From Streblospio benedicti (lineage: Eukaryota > Annelida > Polychaeta > Spionida > Spionidae), in the NCBI GenBank assembly GCA_019095985.1, contig CM032663.1, positions 15,139,661-15,203,660 of the forward strand: 64,000 nucleotides of DNA, read 5' to 3'. The notes below the pieces were generated by a model, which made no database searches, was not told where the DNA came from, and saw nothing but the letters and a program-made list of their open reading frames with translations. The translations under genes were made by a program, and so were the position numbers. Each line of letters begins with the position of its first letter. The first letter of the stretch is position 1. Shown one piece after another: positions 1 through 13,000 of the stretch.

Positions 1-805
1 AAATTAAAAAAAAGGTTTTTGTGAATTTTTTTTAAAAAGTAAAACCCTTTTTTTTTTTTTTCCCTTTCCCTAAAAATTTGCAAAAAAAAAAACCAAAACC
101 CTTTAAAAAATTTGCCCAAATACTTTCCTGAATTTTATTGGGGTTTAACCTTAATTTTTTTTTTGGTTCGCCCCCAAAAAACAAAAAAAATAAAAATACC
201 CTGGGAAACTTATTTTCCTTAAGGGGTTTTTATATTGGGAAAAAAAAAAAATCTTTAAATTTTCCCGGGAAAAAAAATAAAAAATTTTGTATTGGAAAAA
301 AACGGTTTCCCCTAAAATTCGTAAAAAATAAAACCCCCCCCCTGGATTTCTGTATAGAAAATGTGGCCGGTACCCCAGTCCTAGTGTGACTGTGGATAAA
401 TGGCGTCGCATGGTCAAAATGGCAATGAGACCGTTATGATATGATTTATTTCAAAATAAAAACGAATAGACACTCATTTAGTGTGGATTTTAGTTATGAT
501 AGAATGAGAGTGATATTCGGTTAAAACCTTTGAATTTAGCCCAGTTTCGAAATTATCCACTGTAAAAACATTTGTGAATGATAAAAGACCAATATGCGAT
601 TGATTTTTGACACCAAGAAATAATAAATACAACAACTATAAGGCGGTATTTAGACTGTGGTGTGGTGGTGTCGTAGCGTGCAGTAAATCACTGGAGCGTG
701 CAGTCAATCGTATAATTGAGCACGCTGATTGACCAATCAGCGTGGGTTATTGGCGGTGATTTTTGCACGGAATGATAGAATGTTTGATTTTGCATGCAAT
801 TTCAG
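1..805. other. Low-quality contig edge and upstream intron sequence
   Basis: Bases 1 to about 350 are almost entirely stretched homopolymer runs of A, T, C and G, unlike anything else in the window; they look like error-rich consensus at a contig end rather than biology. From about 420 the sequence is normal and should be intron of the CYTH gene, whose first exons are not visible. A perfect inverted repeat (CACGCTGATTG, 2-base spacer) lies at 721-744, just after two copies of GCGTGCAGT. Confidence 0.6.
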
Positions 806-3800
806 GATAAACCAGCCCAGCTAATTTTCTATGAAAGACCCTTGGAAGACGGACCAAAGATTTCAGATTACCACGTCACAGAAGTAGGCAAAACTGAAGA
901 ACTAAAATTTACCTTAGAGAAAGTTTGCGGACAAAAGGGCATTGTAAAAAAGCATAGGATGTTGTATATGGTCGGTCAGACACGTGTACATTGTGACAGA
1001 GTTGATGGTCTTGGTGATTTCATGGAACTTGAGGTAAGCAAAAAAAAACACCAATACAGGCACCTTAATTATTTATTCATGTTCATTTGATATTCTTAAT
1101 GAGATTTTACAATAAATTCAGAGGCATCACTGGTAGCATCATAATATAAAAGCTGTTAGACCCTAATGAAATTTCACTACTAGGCTTTTGTTTTGATTTC
1201 TAGGCTTTACAAGCTGAAAGGACCCAAAACTGAAAATTATGCACACTAAAAAACAGTGCCTGAACCCAGTACAGGCTCGACCACTAGTGGTGCTCCTGAA
1301 ATGTGGCCTTACTGTTAGATAATTCTGTTTTCTGGTATTTTTCAAGTTAATTTTCAAAGAAGTTAACAAATGACTACAGTAAAAATTTCAAGTTTAATGA
1401 TAAAGAAAAATGCATTAAATTACTAAAGTCAAAAGAACCTTCACCAAGCATGGTTGCTTTGTGTTTGTACATTGGTCAAATAGATTATGATTTATCAATT
1501 TGGAAATGAATAACGGATATTATGAACATATATTATGAGGTTGAGTAACTGATGATGAAAATTACATCCATGGCTATGGGAATGTCTAGACAGTTACTAT
1601 TATCACAAATAGGATTTTAATATTAAATTTGAGATTGAATATTTTTCTTATTGAAAGACATACATGAAATGACTAATGAATTACAAACATTCAAACACAT
1701 CAATTTCAATAAGCATTCATGATCTAAAACTCTAAATTAAGAATTCATTGAAGGCCAAACATCAGATTAATATTCCATGTAATTATTTGGTAAACAGTAG
1801 GTGAACTGTAATTTCTGTTTCTATAAATTACTATGAATAAATATAGCCAACTGATTTCTACTAAATATGTCTGGAAATAAATTGGTAGTATATGTTACTG
1901 GGGATAAAAAAGTGTTTGCCAAACTACAACATGTAATAGGTTATATTAACTAATAGACCTCAGTTATATCCACATGACTTCTAATTTATGGAATGTATCT
2001 TAACTGTTCCAAATAAATCACCACAGTGGTCTTTTGTGGCTTCTCAAGACACTCTGATGGTAATTAGCAAACTGGTCATTCCCACCTATTAGATCAAAGC
2101 ACCTTCAAGGCTTTCAAGTTTTGTGGTGTTTGCAGAACAATTAGCTTTCACTTTGATATTGTTTGCCTTAAATATGTTTGTTACTGCTTCAATTTGGTCA
2201 TATAGCCTACTACATTATTTGGTGAACAGTCTTACACTGTATGAGGAGTAACTAACATTAGGAAACTGTATGAGGAGTAACAAACATTAGGAAAGATTTT
2301 CTTTGGATATTAGTACTTGGAAAACAGACTTCATATATGGCTTTTACAAATGCTAAGATGGCAACTGCAGTGGTTCATTCTACAATGGTAAGTTCTCTTA
2401 AATTATTTGGTATAGAAATAAATTTATTGATAAATTGATTAACCTTGCCTAAATCATAATACAAAATGTATTAATTTATTGAAGAAGTAGTCAAGTATGT
2501 GATGAAGAACTTTCATAAAGCAATGTAATTCTCAATGCCAAAATGTAAAACAAAAGTTGAAAAGGAGTGTTCTTAAAATTTCAGAAGACTACTCAGAGAC
2601 CTTCTGATGCTGCATCGATAGGAAAGTTTGCTGAGAAGCTACATAATCTTCAGAAATGTACCTTGCAATCATATTCACATCAGATGCTCAAATTGCATAG
2701 ATATGGCTGTTCATTACAGAAAGAGTCAAACGTTACAAGCAAAATGTCGTGTACAACAATGTCAAAAATCCCACCTGAGTATTTATTACCAAATAAAAAT
2801 GTAAAGAAAAATGATATTGATGAATGTGAATGTGAAAATGAGCCTGTGGATATTGACAATATCAGCGTTATTCATAACAGTGTGATTGGGGAAAACAATT
2901 TACGGAGAATTCCGTCCGTTCTCGATGTGAATGCAGAAGAGGGACCTTTGTATAGCACAATATGTTTTCCTTCTTGTAGTACACCTATACACAGCAGGAA
3001 ATCCATGGATATTTCTAAAGTGTGTGATATTCCGTACAGTGTGATTACTTTATGTGATGAAGACTCGGAGAAGGATTCACTCCGTTATGAATGCACAAAA
3101 GATAATAAGTTCAGGAATGGTGATCAAAAGTGTGAGAACAGTTTGCCCCCCAAAAATGGCAAAAATATTGCAGAACATGATCAGTCTTGCTGCATAGACG
3201 AATCCTATTTCGATAGCACACTTGAATCTGCTCCTGTAGAAAACAATTCCCGTCACATCAAAGCATTCAAAGTCCATCATCAGTTAGATGAGCGAGCAAT
3301 GGATAGCATTTCTAAAAGTATATGTAAGAATATTGTGTTGCTATTTGAGAAAGAAGGTGCTCAAATGCATGATAAAAGTGAACAAACATTAGGATTTGAT
3401 TCTTTAGGGTTAGCCACACCCAAGCCTAAGGAAAAGTATCGCAAACAAAACTGTATGGCAAAAGTAGAAACAAGACCAAGTCCTATTGGAGAAATCTGTT
3501 GCGACGAAAGTGTCTTACATATAAGCACCATTGATAGAAATAATATGCAGCTGATTTCAGATTCAGACCGTACTTCTTTCTTCACGAAACCCCTAATTCA
3601 ACATAAACCTGTGTCATCTACATTAAAAGCGGGGTTGTCAGGAAAAGGAACTCTAAGAAAAGTACAATTGAAACACAAGTTTAGACAGTTTTTGAATAGT
3701 AAAGATATCAAATTATTAGCATTGATTTGAACTTCTGATGGTATAATATAGTTGTGATGTTAAGCATTTTCCACCTACTGGGTTTTTTCATGCATGTGCA

Positions 3801-5409
3801 GAAGAAATTGATCAATTTTAAAGATGTTATATACTATTTATTAAGAACACAACATTAAGATAATCTTATAATCAAATGTATAAACTTTAGATGGTAGATT
3901 GTAGAGGTGAAATGAGTGTTCGCTCGTCCATAATGTTTAGTACATTTATTGTTTTTGTTACGTTTTATGATGAAATAATCTTAAAAATAAAACTGAATAT
4001 ATCATAAACAGTTGTAAATTTTGTTCAACACCAACCCTTCCTGGATAAACACTTTAAAATTGCCAATTCCTTACTGATATTAAATGCTCTAACTACATAA
4101 CAGAATTGCATACAAAACAGATCCTAAAAGTCTTAAAATCTTATATTGTATTGTTGGAAAATAATAGATATTAAAAAGTCTTATTTTGCTGGAAGTAGTC
4201 TTAAAAGGTTTTAATTTCTCTTTCATTTTTTGTGACGCGTACACTGGGGGCATATGATTATAATTCGTACATATCCAAATAAAGAATAACTTGGGTCTCG
4301 TCTTAAAAGTTTAGTTTAAAAAAAATATATATATATATAAATATGTGATTTTTGTGATCCAAAAAGCACAAAGTTTAGGTACAATTATTATATACCGGTA
4401 TAAGTATCTGATGTTAGAAAAAACATACTTATTTTAAAAAAACAGAACTCTTCATCTAATGATAATTATCTAGGTTGCCCTAGCCTTCAAATATTGAAAT
4501 TTGAAATCTCTAAAAAGTTATAAAGCACTTTTCATTTTTGAATTGGTGATGAGATATTAGCATTGACATTCACCATTCAAGTTTATCTAAATTACTTTCT
4601 ATTGATGTCTAACATGTATAATGAAAAAAAATAGGGTGGGGTGACTTAGATAAATGTAAGTAGATGAACTTATGAAGGACCTTTTCATTTGAAATAGGTA
4701 CATGATCTCTAACTTTCTATTCGTGTACCTCAAATTTTGTGCACATTTCGATCAAATGATCACACTATTTTTTTTATAAAAAGATATATTGCAGAGTTGT
4801 TTAAAATTTATCCACCACTAGTGTATATGGTGTCTGTGTATATCATATCACTACTAATCAGTATCTTACACATTCCTTGATATGAGTAAATGGAAATGGT
4901 CCAAATTTAGTGAGCTTCCCCCTTTTTTTGCTCAGATATATCATAGAAACACAAAAGCAAAAATATATTAAACAGTAATTTTGAAAGTTGTTACAGCTTA
5001 CAGGTATATATATTTCAATGTAAAATCAACTCCTAAGGGTGCTTCACATATTGACTCATAACTCTGAAATGAGCATGGGTATATGGGTTAATTTAAAAAA
5101 AAAAAATCGTAACACTTTCATCTTTTCAATGGTAATCATTAATGCCAAATAATAAAAACTGTTTTGTACATACTTAACTTTTATGCATTTAAATTCTAGG
5201 TCCAGTTAAAGCCCGGTCAGACAGAAGAGGAAGGAAATGCTATTGCCAAGGATCTGATGGACAAACTGAACATCGATCAGGAGAGTTTAATGACAGGAGC
5301 TTACATGGATCACATATTGAAAAATCAAAAAATTAAAGCTAATGGATGTCATGCTGAAAACGATGCAAATGAATCGGGAGATCATAAAGAAGTGGTTGAA
5401 ACTTCTTAA
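806..5409 (+). CDS. CYTH-domain protein (CyaB/thiamine triphosphatase-like), 5' partial
   Basis: Two coding exons are seen, 806-1033 and 5200-5409, both in phase 0, together 146 codons ending in TAA. The protein reads DKPAQLIFYERP... GQTRVHCDRVDGLGDFMELE joined to VQLKPGQTEEEGNAIAKDL... LITGAYMDH-like sequence (here LMTGAYMDHILKN). This is the C-terminal two thirds of the CYTH fold, named for bacterial CyaB adenylate cyclase and mammalian thiamine triphosphatase, whose members hydrolyse or cyclise triphosphates inside a beta tunnel with bound metal. The basic KKHR stretch and the acidic FMELE end match conserved family positions. The N-terminal exon carrying the ExExK metal-binding motif is not found; it must lie in the unreadable sequence before 350 or outside the window. 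Acceptors TTTCAG and TTCTAG and donor GAG/GTAAGC are canonical. The natural substrate of animal members of this subgroup is not known to me. A separate gene lies in the intron. Confidence 0.85.
1034..2336 (+). other. Intron of CYTH gene, upstream of nested gene
   Basis: No coding exon is recognised. A short tandem duplication of about 29 bases (TGTATGAGGAGTAAC... ATTAGGAAA) sits at 2238-2296, just before the nested gene's first exon; this interval should also contain that gene's promoter, but no element is recognised. Confidence 0.5.
2337..3730 (+). CDS. Nested two-exon gene of unknown function
   Basis: A 398-codon reading frame is formed by exon 2337-2387 (MAFTNAKMATAVVHSTM, donor ATG/GTAAGT) joined in phase 0 to exon 2585-3730 (acceptor TTTCAG, starting KTTQRPSDAASIGKF). 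It sits wholly inside the intron of the CYTH gene, on the same strand. An AATAAA signal follows at 3986-3991. The protein is hydrophilic and looks largely disordered: rich in Ser, Asn, Asp and Lys, with an acidic patch NDIDECECENEPVDID and a basic C-terminus (GTLRKVQLKHKFRQFLN). No signal peptide, membrane segment or known domain is visible. An open frame of 1146 bases in AT-rich DNA, with matching splice signals and polyadenylation signal, argues for a real gene. An alternative is that the large exon is a cassette exon of the CYTH gene, but it ends in a stop and its upstream exon has its own ATG. I do not recognise the family. Confidence 0.65.
3731..5199 (+). other. 3' UTR of nested gene and remaining CYTH intron
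   Basis: The nested gene's 3' UTR runs to the AATAAA at 3986. A dispersed repeat at about 4120-4320 (starts CCTAAAAGTCTTAAAATC) recurs in diverged form at 31195-31500. The rest is AT-rich intron with no feature recognised. Confidence 0.5.
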
Positions 5410-5590
5410 GAACTTTACATAGTTCATCTTAGACAGGATATTTACTCATTATCAATGTGTTCACACACTATGAAGTTTGCATTTATGGATGTATTTTGAA
5501 ATTTGTAGCTAATTTTTGGATCTGTATGAAGTGATGTGTAGTTTTAAGTGGCACTTAAAAATAGGTATTTTTGTAGTTTAAAAATTGAGG

Positions 5591-5596
5591 AATAAA
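5591..5596 (+). terminator. Polyadenylation signal of CYTH gene
   Basis: Canonical AATAAA 182 bases after the TAA stop of the CYTH reading frame. Confidence 0.6.
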
Positions 5597-6801
5597 ATTT
5601 TTTCTAGAATTTTGCATTTATTTATAACTTTCACAAATGTCCAAATTGAACACAATGTACATCGTACAAATGAACATTTTCCCCAAGAAAAACGATAACC
5701 ATGAATATATTTTAAAATCATTTACATACTTCAAAGCTTTTCTATTATGGAAGAAATTGACAGTCTAACCTTGTTTACTGAACAAAGAACAAAATTCATG
5801 TAAGCCAAATATTCCTGATCAAGCATTTTGAAGCATGAACTGGACATTAAATGTTCAAAAAGCTCTGGACTGTTCCACATGACAATGCACGCGTTTTGTC
5901 ATGTGAAATGATCTAGTAGTTATCTACGCAATTAAGTCCTGTCAAAGCTCATGATGCTTGAAAGGAATTTCAGGCTGAGACTTACTTTCATGTTCATAAT
6001 AATTCAAATACACATTTCTTGTCCCCATCCCTCACAAACTATGACACAAAAAATGAAAGCGATGAGATTAATTCATTAACAATAAAAGTCTGTAGATTAT
6101 TTTGCTAGGTTGAAGACATACAAAACTAAAAAAAACACTAGATATAACTACTCATAAATCATTATGATTTAATAAACAATTTACACTGACACAAAATAAT
6201 GGCTTTGTTTACAATAACATAACAGCTGACGTGTGCACCTCTTTTTTATAAAAAGAGTTTTAAGTTATACTAATTATTAGTCACAATATCACAAATCAAT
6301 ACCAAAAAAATACAAATTGTATGGTACACAACACATTTTTTAATCACTTTTCATAATCAAGTTATCACCGGGAATGAACTATCAGGAAATAAGTCACCGG
6401 GTAAAAAAAATAAACCTAGCGTCCCATGAAACAAAGTACAAAAGACCTATCTCTTATTTTCATTTTAGAATAACTGGAAATGTGCTCATCATAGTTATAT
6501 CTATTTACAATTATATTCGTACAATGTGACCATTCGTCAGATGAGCCTACAAATACCTCACACACTACAAGCAACAAATCCGTGCATTCCTATAAAATAC
6601 ATAACACTATGTCCAATCGGCATGCTTCAAATACATGTAGAACATATATATTGGTTTATGCTTAAAATGACTGGTGCCTGTATAAAAAAGATACATTTTG
6701 AAGTACTGGACTACTGGTATATATATGTAAGCCCTTGTACTATACTATGATTTTTTTTTTAATACAGATACCAGTGCAGACTGAGTAATATGCTCATTAA
6801 T

Positions 6802-6951
6802 TACTGCATACAACCATCTAAATGCCCATGGACTTTTAGGTTGAAAATTTGTCAAGTGAAGGGCTGACAAAATGAATGTGAATTTATAATGGAATTTCAG
6901 TTGTTTCGTTTCTTACATTGGGGCTGGGCACTTGGATGGTTGTATTCGGTA
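6802..6951. mobile_element. MITE family A copy 1
   Basis: About 150 bases with imperfect terminal inverted repeats: TACTGCATACAACCATC at the left and the complement of GATGGTTGTATTCGGTA at the right. The internal flank of each TIR reads AAATGCCCA/GGGCACTT, as in the other family A copies (24860, 26826, 28461, 39879). The TA at each end would be the target duplication, which suggests Tc1/mariner-type mobilisation. Confidence 0.7.
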
Positions 6952-7050
6952 GTAGACAAATGGGCAATAAATTACCAGTATATCCACCCTAACAAGTACC
7001 CAAGATGTTGCACTTAGATGACCCTGTAGTAGTTATGACAAGTTGTCATT

Positions 7051-10000
7051 TTACTTGATAAAGTCTTCATGCACCAAGAGAAATCCTGTACGGCTTGGAA
7101 TATATAGCTGCAAACACAACGGGACATTTTAAATCCAATGATAAGATAATATGGCAGAAACTCTTTCATCTCAAAGCTGTACGGACAAAAGTAAATTGGC
7201 AATGTAATGCGGTTGAAGGGAAATGTAACTAAATGATAACAGATACCCGGTAATTCAAGATAAGCAATATTGAGAAAACCAGGTTCTACTGAATTCAAGA
7301 TGTACAAAAAAACTTATCCCTTCGAAATCTTTTCATATACTGTAAAACTAGAATATTTCGTGGCTAGTAAATTTTGCGATTTTCATCTATAAATTATTTT
7401 GTGACTATTTAATTTTGCCATTTTAGTCCATCCTGGACCTACTTTACATAGGCTATTAATGTTTGCTGACTATTTAAGTTTGCGTTTTTGCACCTACCCA
7501 CGAAATTCGCAAATCAAATTGTCCGCAAACATTTCTAGTTTACAGTAATAGAGAGGTTGTACTGTACCACTGATTTGTTGTGCAACGTACCAGAGTGTGA
7601 TGATAGCGTCCGTCCCAGCCCTCCGAGAACGTCTGGTGGACAGTGTTATGGTCCAGGCGGCTGTGGCCACCAAACTCTGAAGCGTCTGTGTCCAGCACAA
7701 TTCTGTATCTTTTACAGGTTAAGGAAAATGCTTTTGCTTCCATTATTTGGACATCAATGCCTCCATTACATTTAATAAATAGTTATGCTTCATCAAGGGT
7801 GTCACTAGCTGATGGTCCTGATAAAGACAAGTTTTGCAACTCCAAATTTACATTTGATGATTACAATAGATTGACTGGTCCTAGTTGAGCTCAAACTAAT
7901 GTCAACATGATAGACCCTGTGGTTGCAGGACCGGAATATTTCCGTTGTCTCTAACATTTCAAGAGAGAATCCAGGTTTTAGATTTGGAAGCAGGAAATAG
8001 AGATTTGCATATAATTTTGGTAGATTTCATGTAAAGACTTTCTGTTCTTAACAGGCCTGTAAACCAGGATTCTAATCCCTTAATCCACACCCCTTGAATC
8101 GCAATTTTAAGGATACTTTCCAGGGAAGTTGACGCCGACTTTGTAGTCTGTGTAGCTGTTGCTGGTGTGGAAGTTGAACACCCAAAGACAATAGTGTGGC
8201 CGTTCGAACACAATCACCTTGTCTCCCTCATGTTTGCGACTCACGTACGCCTGAAAACACATCAGTCATATCCATTCCTGACACACATCTGCCATTTTGA
8301 AATGAAAACGAGATCGAATATCATACTATGACTAAAATGACGGCAAGCCTCGCCTTTTACATGAATTTCTAAATATGCTGAATGGTGTTTTGGGGATTTG
8401 TTGCATACAAGGATTATGCTTAAAATATTGTTCTTTATGCATAAAAAAGCACATGCGTGAGAAAGGTCCATAGCATGATACTTAGTTGCGTTTCTCAGTG
8501 CTCAAGACTGAAAATTTCTAGCTCTTTAATATTTTACAATGTCGCACTTATTATAACATATATTACTTAAAAATTCTCACGCATGGTATGAACTGCAGCA
8601 ATCACCACTACGCTATCTTGGACAACTCTATTCTTTATAATACTGCAACAAAACATACCTGCATAGAATTGAGCCAGCCATACTTTTCTTCGCATTTATT
8701 CATGGCAGAATCAAACCAATACAGGTACTTGTACTTGAGAAGCTCATCATCAGCCAAATTGAATTGGCGTCTTGCGTAATGGTAACTCTCGTTGTTGCCA
8801 ACACGAGGAAAATCCAACCATTCAGGATGGCCAAATTCATTACCTAGGATAAAGAAAAACGCAATAGGGATACCAGAATCTGACGCTGCCTATACTTCGT
8901 CTTCTGAGGTTTCAGACAAAACAAGTCTAAGTAAAACTCACCTTTTTAAACATATTAGTATACCCACCCAACTTTAAAACATGTCATGTAGATCTTAGGT
9001 CCTCAACAATAAAGTAGTAAATAGAATAGTAACGGTCGCATGTTTGCCACCTAGTGAAATATACTACATAGTCGGTTACAAATCTAAAGGGTACGATCTT
9101 TATGAAGTAAGTGACTTACCAATGAAGTTGAGGTAGCCTTCGCCACCAAGTCCGTGAGTGATGAGACGGATCATCTTGTGCAGTGCGATGCCACGGTCAA
9201 TGACCAGAGACGGCTGCAACAAAGGATGAAAAGTGTATAGAAGATATGAGAACATTTGTCAGAGTGAGACCTTCCGTAAATGTTAACACCAATATGCCTG
9301 TATCAAAATGCAGATACCTGCACAAATCTTGAATATTGTTTTGTTCTCTAATACTATACTGATAGTAAATAGAATCAAACACAGACAGCACAAAAATTCT
9401 AAAACCTAGGTTGCCCAACTTGACGACCAGCCTCAAAACACACGTCCATCAGGCTGAGGTCATGATATTCTGGGTCATCCCCACCACAACCCTCCCCAAA
9501 CATATACAACTTATTCCTAGCTGTAGGCACTTTCAATGTATTCGTAAGTGCTTAGGACATGAAAATTCACAATAAAATAAACTTCTCATAGTCATACCAT
9601 AAAGGACCTTTCATTTCATTTGGCTGTATTTTACTAGTTTCACTAAACAGCTAAATAAGCACATTGAGTTGAGTACCTGTCCGAGTGTGGACATGTGCGT
9701 GTACATCTCCTTGTCCATGAGCCAGAAGGCGATGGTCTTGTCGCCCACCAGCGCCTGGTCGTGGCTCTCGGCATACGCGATGTGCTTCTCGCCGTGGCGA
9801 CGGTTCGTCATGATCCAGCACAGGTTGGACATATCCCAGTCCTCGTCCTTCTTCTCCTTCAGCATCTGGAAGTCACCAGGAGTTACAGTGGAACCTGTCT
9901 TAATGGACACCTCATGACGAGTTACAGTAGAAGTGTTCATGACTCAAGCAGGGTTTCCAGATTTTGCGCATTAAAATTCACAGACTTTTCGATGACTTTT

Positions 10001-13000
10001 TCAAGACAGATTTTGATTTATCCAAGAAAGTTTTTCTAGATACGTAGCTTCAAGACATATTTAACTTTTTCCAAGAAATTTTTCTAGATACCTAGCTTCA
10101 TTTAAATAGGGTCTATGTAAAGATCAAAGAGGACAATGTTTATATATTTTTGAAAGTGTGTTCATTGTGTTGGTAGAAAGCATTTATGTAATAAGCAATA
10201 TCATATGTTAAGGATAGATTTCTGCTCTTCTTTCCTGAATTCAGCACTAGTTCTCCACAATTTCTACTAGTCACAAGCGGACTAGCGACTAAATTAGAGA
10301 CTGCCTACATATCTTATATAAAGTGAACCTCTCTTTTAAGGACACCTGTCTTATGTGGACATGTTTCACTTGTTCCTAAGGTCTCCACATAAGACAAGTT
10401 CCATTGCTGTTGCTTACCAGTATGCACTCGCAATTCTGTTACTCTTTTAGCTCTTTTAGCTTGAGATCTACATTGAGAAGTCTTGCTGATTGTGGTTCAC
10501 GGTTTGTTGGAAAATAAAACGCGAGTTATTCTAGTTCCCGTTCTTGTTCCTTGTCTTTTTTTATTATCCAGTGGGCTAGTTTGGTTATTTTTGACTAAAA
10601 CATCCCTTCACCTGCACAGAACATTGTATTTTGTTTTGTAAATATAGCTGCAATCATTTGTCATTAGAGTTTAAAGTAAAACAGGACATCTGATGATCAA
10701 CTAAACTACACCAGAGCCTCTGCATTAACACCAACCTTCAAGTAGTCTCAATAGGAAGGTGGTCTTTTTATTGGGCTTGATAATTGTCTGCTTATACAAG
10801 GTTACAACAATTTAAATAGGTCTTATTATAGAGGTGGTCTCTGCACAGAATTGGTCTTAATACGAGGGTCAAGAGTATAAGTAAAAAAAAGTACCTTGAT
10901 CCAAGTGTCCGGGATGGCCATAGCAAGCCTGTAATCGAACCCATAACCTCCCTCATCAACAGGCCGGCACAGCGCTGGCATTCCGGAAACCTCCTCGGCA
11001 ATGGTCACCATGAAGTCTGGGTAGCGCGAGTGCAGCATCTGATTGGCCAGCGTGATGTAGGTCAGAGATTCGGTGTCCGTATTGAGGCCAAAGTACTCTT
11101 TGTAGTCCCCACTGAACGCGTCCGCTGTGGGAGGAAATAGCATTACTGTAACAGGGTATGTGACTCGGTTAGATCAACACTCGCCAAGTGTGGCGAGTGA
11201 CTTTCAATTTACACTGGCCATTCTGAATTTACACTCACCGAGACGTCAAATTTTAAGACTGATTTAATATGAATTATAACACAATTGAAAGGAGATTAAA
11301 CTTAGAAAGAAACCCCCCATCAACCACCACAATGCATGTGCAATCATTGGTTTTGTCACTATAAAGAAGAATTGGACCAAACAACTTACACATGCCATGG
11401 CTGTGATACAACATTGACGTGGTTCCATCAAAGCGGAAGCCATCAAAGCCGTACTGCTCGACCCACCATCTCAAGTTGGACAGCAAGAATCTCAGCACCT
11501 CCCATCTGGTGAGCAAAAGAGAATCCATATAACAATGCTGCATATCACATTTAAAAAGTGTCTTTATATTTCAGAGAACAATACCCTACATTGCCATCTA
11601 AACACTCAAGAATTTTGGGGTTGAAAATATGATTGTACATGAACGTGCATTATTTAACATTGGAATTTCAATGGTCAATATTTTGATGCAATCCAAAATT
11701 TAGAATGGACCTATGCGCGAGTTTGCGTTTTTAGACAGTCGCATACACTATCTAATGCCCGGGATCTAATGAATGATATTAAAAGAAATATTCTAAAAAC
11801 CAATTAATAAAACCAATTCATCTAGGCCAAAACCTATCTTACTCTGTATAATTGAACAGTCTGCTGTCCCACAGAGTGTGGAAACCACGCGGACTACAGT
11901 GAAAGTAGCATCCATCGGTTCCGTCGAACTGGTTGAGTCCGTCCACCGTGTTCTTTGAAGCGTGACTGTGAACCACGTCGAGCAGAACGGTTAGACCGTA
12001 GCTGTGGGCCGTGTCAACTAGCTCCTTCAGCTCTTCCGGACTTCCATAGCGGCTGTAAAAAAGATCGATAGACGTAGGATTATGTGCAGAGTGCAATCCG
12101 ACCTTTAAGACTGTTGAAATGTAGCGTATCTCTGTGCATTACAGTAAGCACATTGAGCTTGTATTACTGGGAAATACTGTTGTACGGTATATGTGTACTA
12201 CTAGTACTATGTGTTTGTTCAAATAGTTACCAGTAGTTATCATCCAAGATTTTGTCCAGTTGTTCTGACAAATATTTTACAAATATTCTACGATAGATGG
12301 AAATAAAAGCTAACATGGTTAATGGATGATATTCCTAATTTCACATCACAAGAAAAGAATCTACAAGTTTTAGTTACAATTATAAATTCAAGTGCTGAGC
12401 TGTTGAAAACCATATTTTTACATAGATACTTCTCTAAAATCATTGAATTCAATGAAAAACCTAAGTAGGTTCGATGATCAAGATGGCTACAAAACATTGC
12501 AAAATTTGAATCTTGGAAATGTGTTATACTGGTATGTCATACCTTGATGCAGCATAGAAACTGGTAATTTGGTATCCGAAGCTGGCGTAATACGCATGCT
12601 CCATCACAGCCATAAGCTGAATACTGTTATAGCCTGAAAATCATACATCAATCACGGTAATACTTTAGTCAAGAATTAAGTGAAAAAAATCTACTAGTGT
12701 TAAATTTCATAACAACATAGAATGATTAGGGGTTAATTCATATTCATACGGTTGTAAAATGTAGACTAAAATCACTAGTCAAAATCCTCATACAACAAAT
12801 CTTCCTCACCAAGATCTCTGATTCTGGGAAGAACATTCTGCGTGAAATATTTGTAGGTTGCTATTTTCCCTTCTGGGGAGGAGATTCCGACATGAGCTTC
12901 ATAAATGCGCAGGCTGTACGGCTTTTTGGGGTGAGGATGCTTGAAGGTATACAACTGGAAATAAAGATTTACGCGTTTTCAACTGTTGATATCTGCACTG

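Larger units (their letters stand above)
5410..7050. other. Convergent intergenic interval (CYTH / GBE1 3' ends)
   Basis: Holds the 3' UTRs of the two convergent genes and one MITE at 6802-6951. No further gene is recognised. Confidence 0.5.

Noticed and set aside
138-417. Two overlapping frames at the left edge
   Set aside because: Lys/Asn/Phe-rich translations of homopolymer-error sequence.
7494-7743. GBE1 C-terminus ending [15 protein letters not shown]
   Set aside because: It reads past a good donor at 7591 into a MITE; the phase-matched exon at 7051-7107 encodes the conserved YIPSR motif instead.
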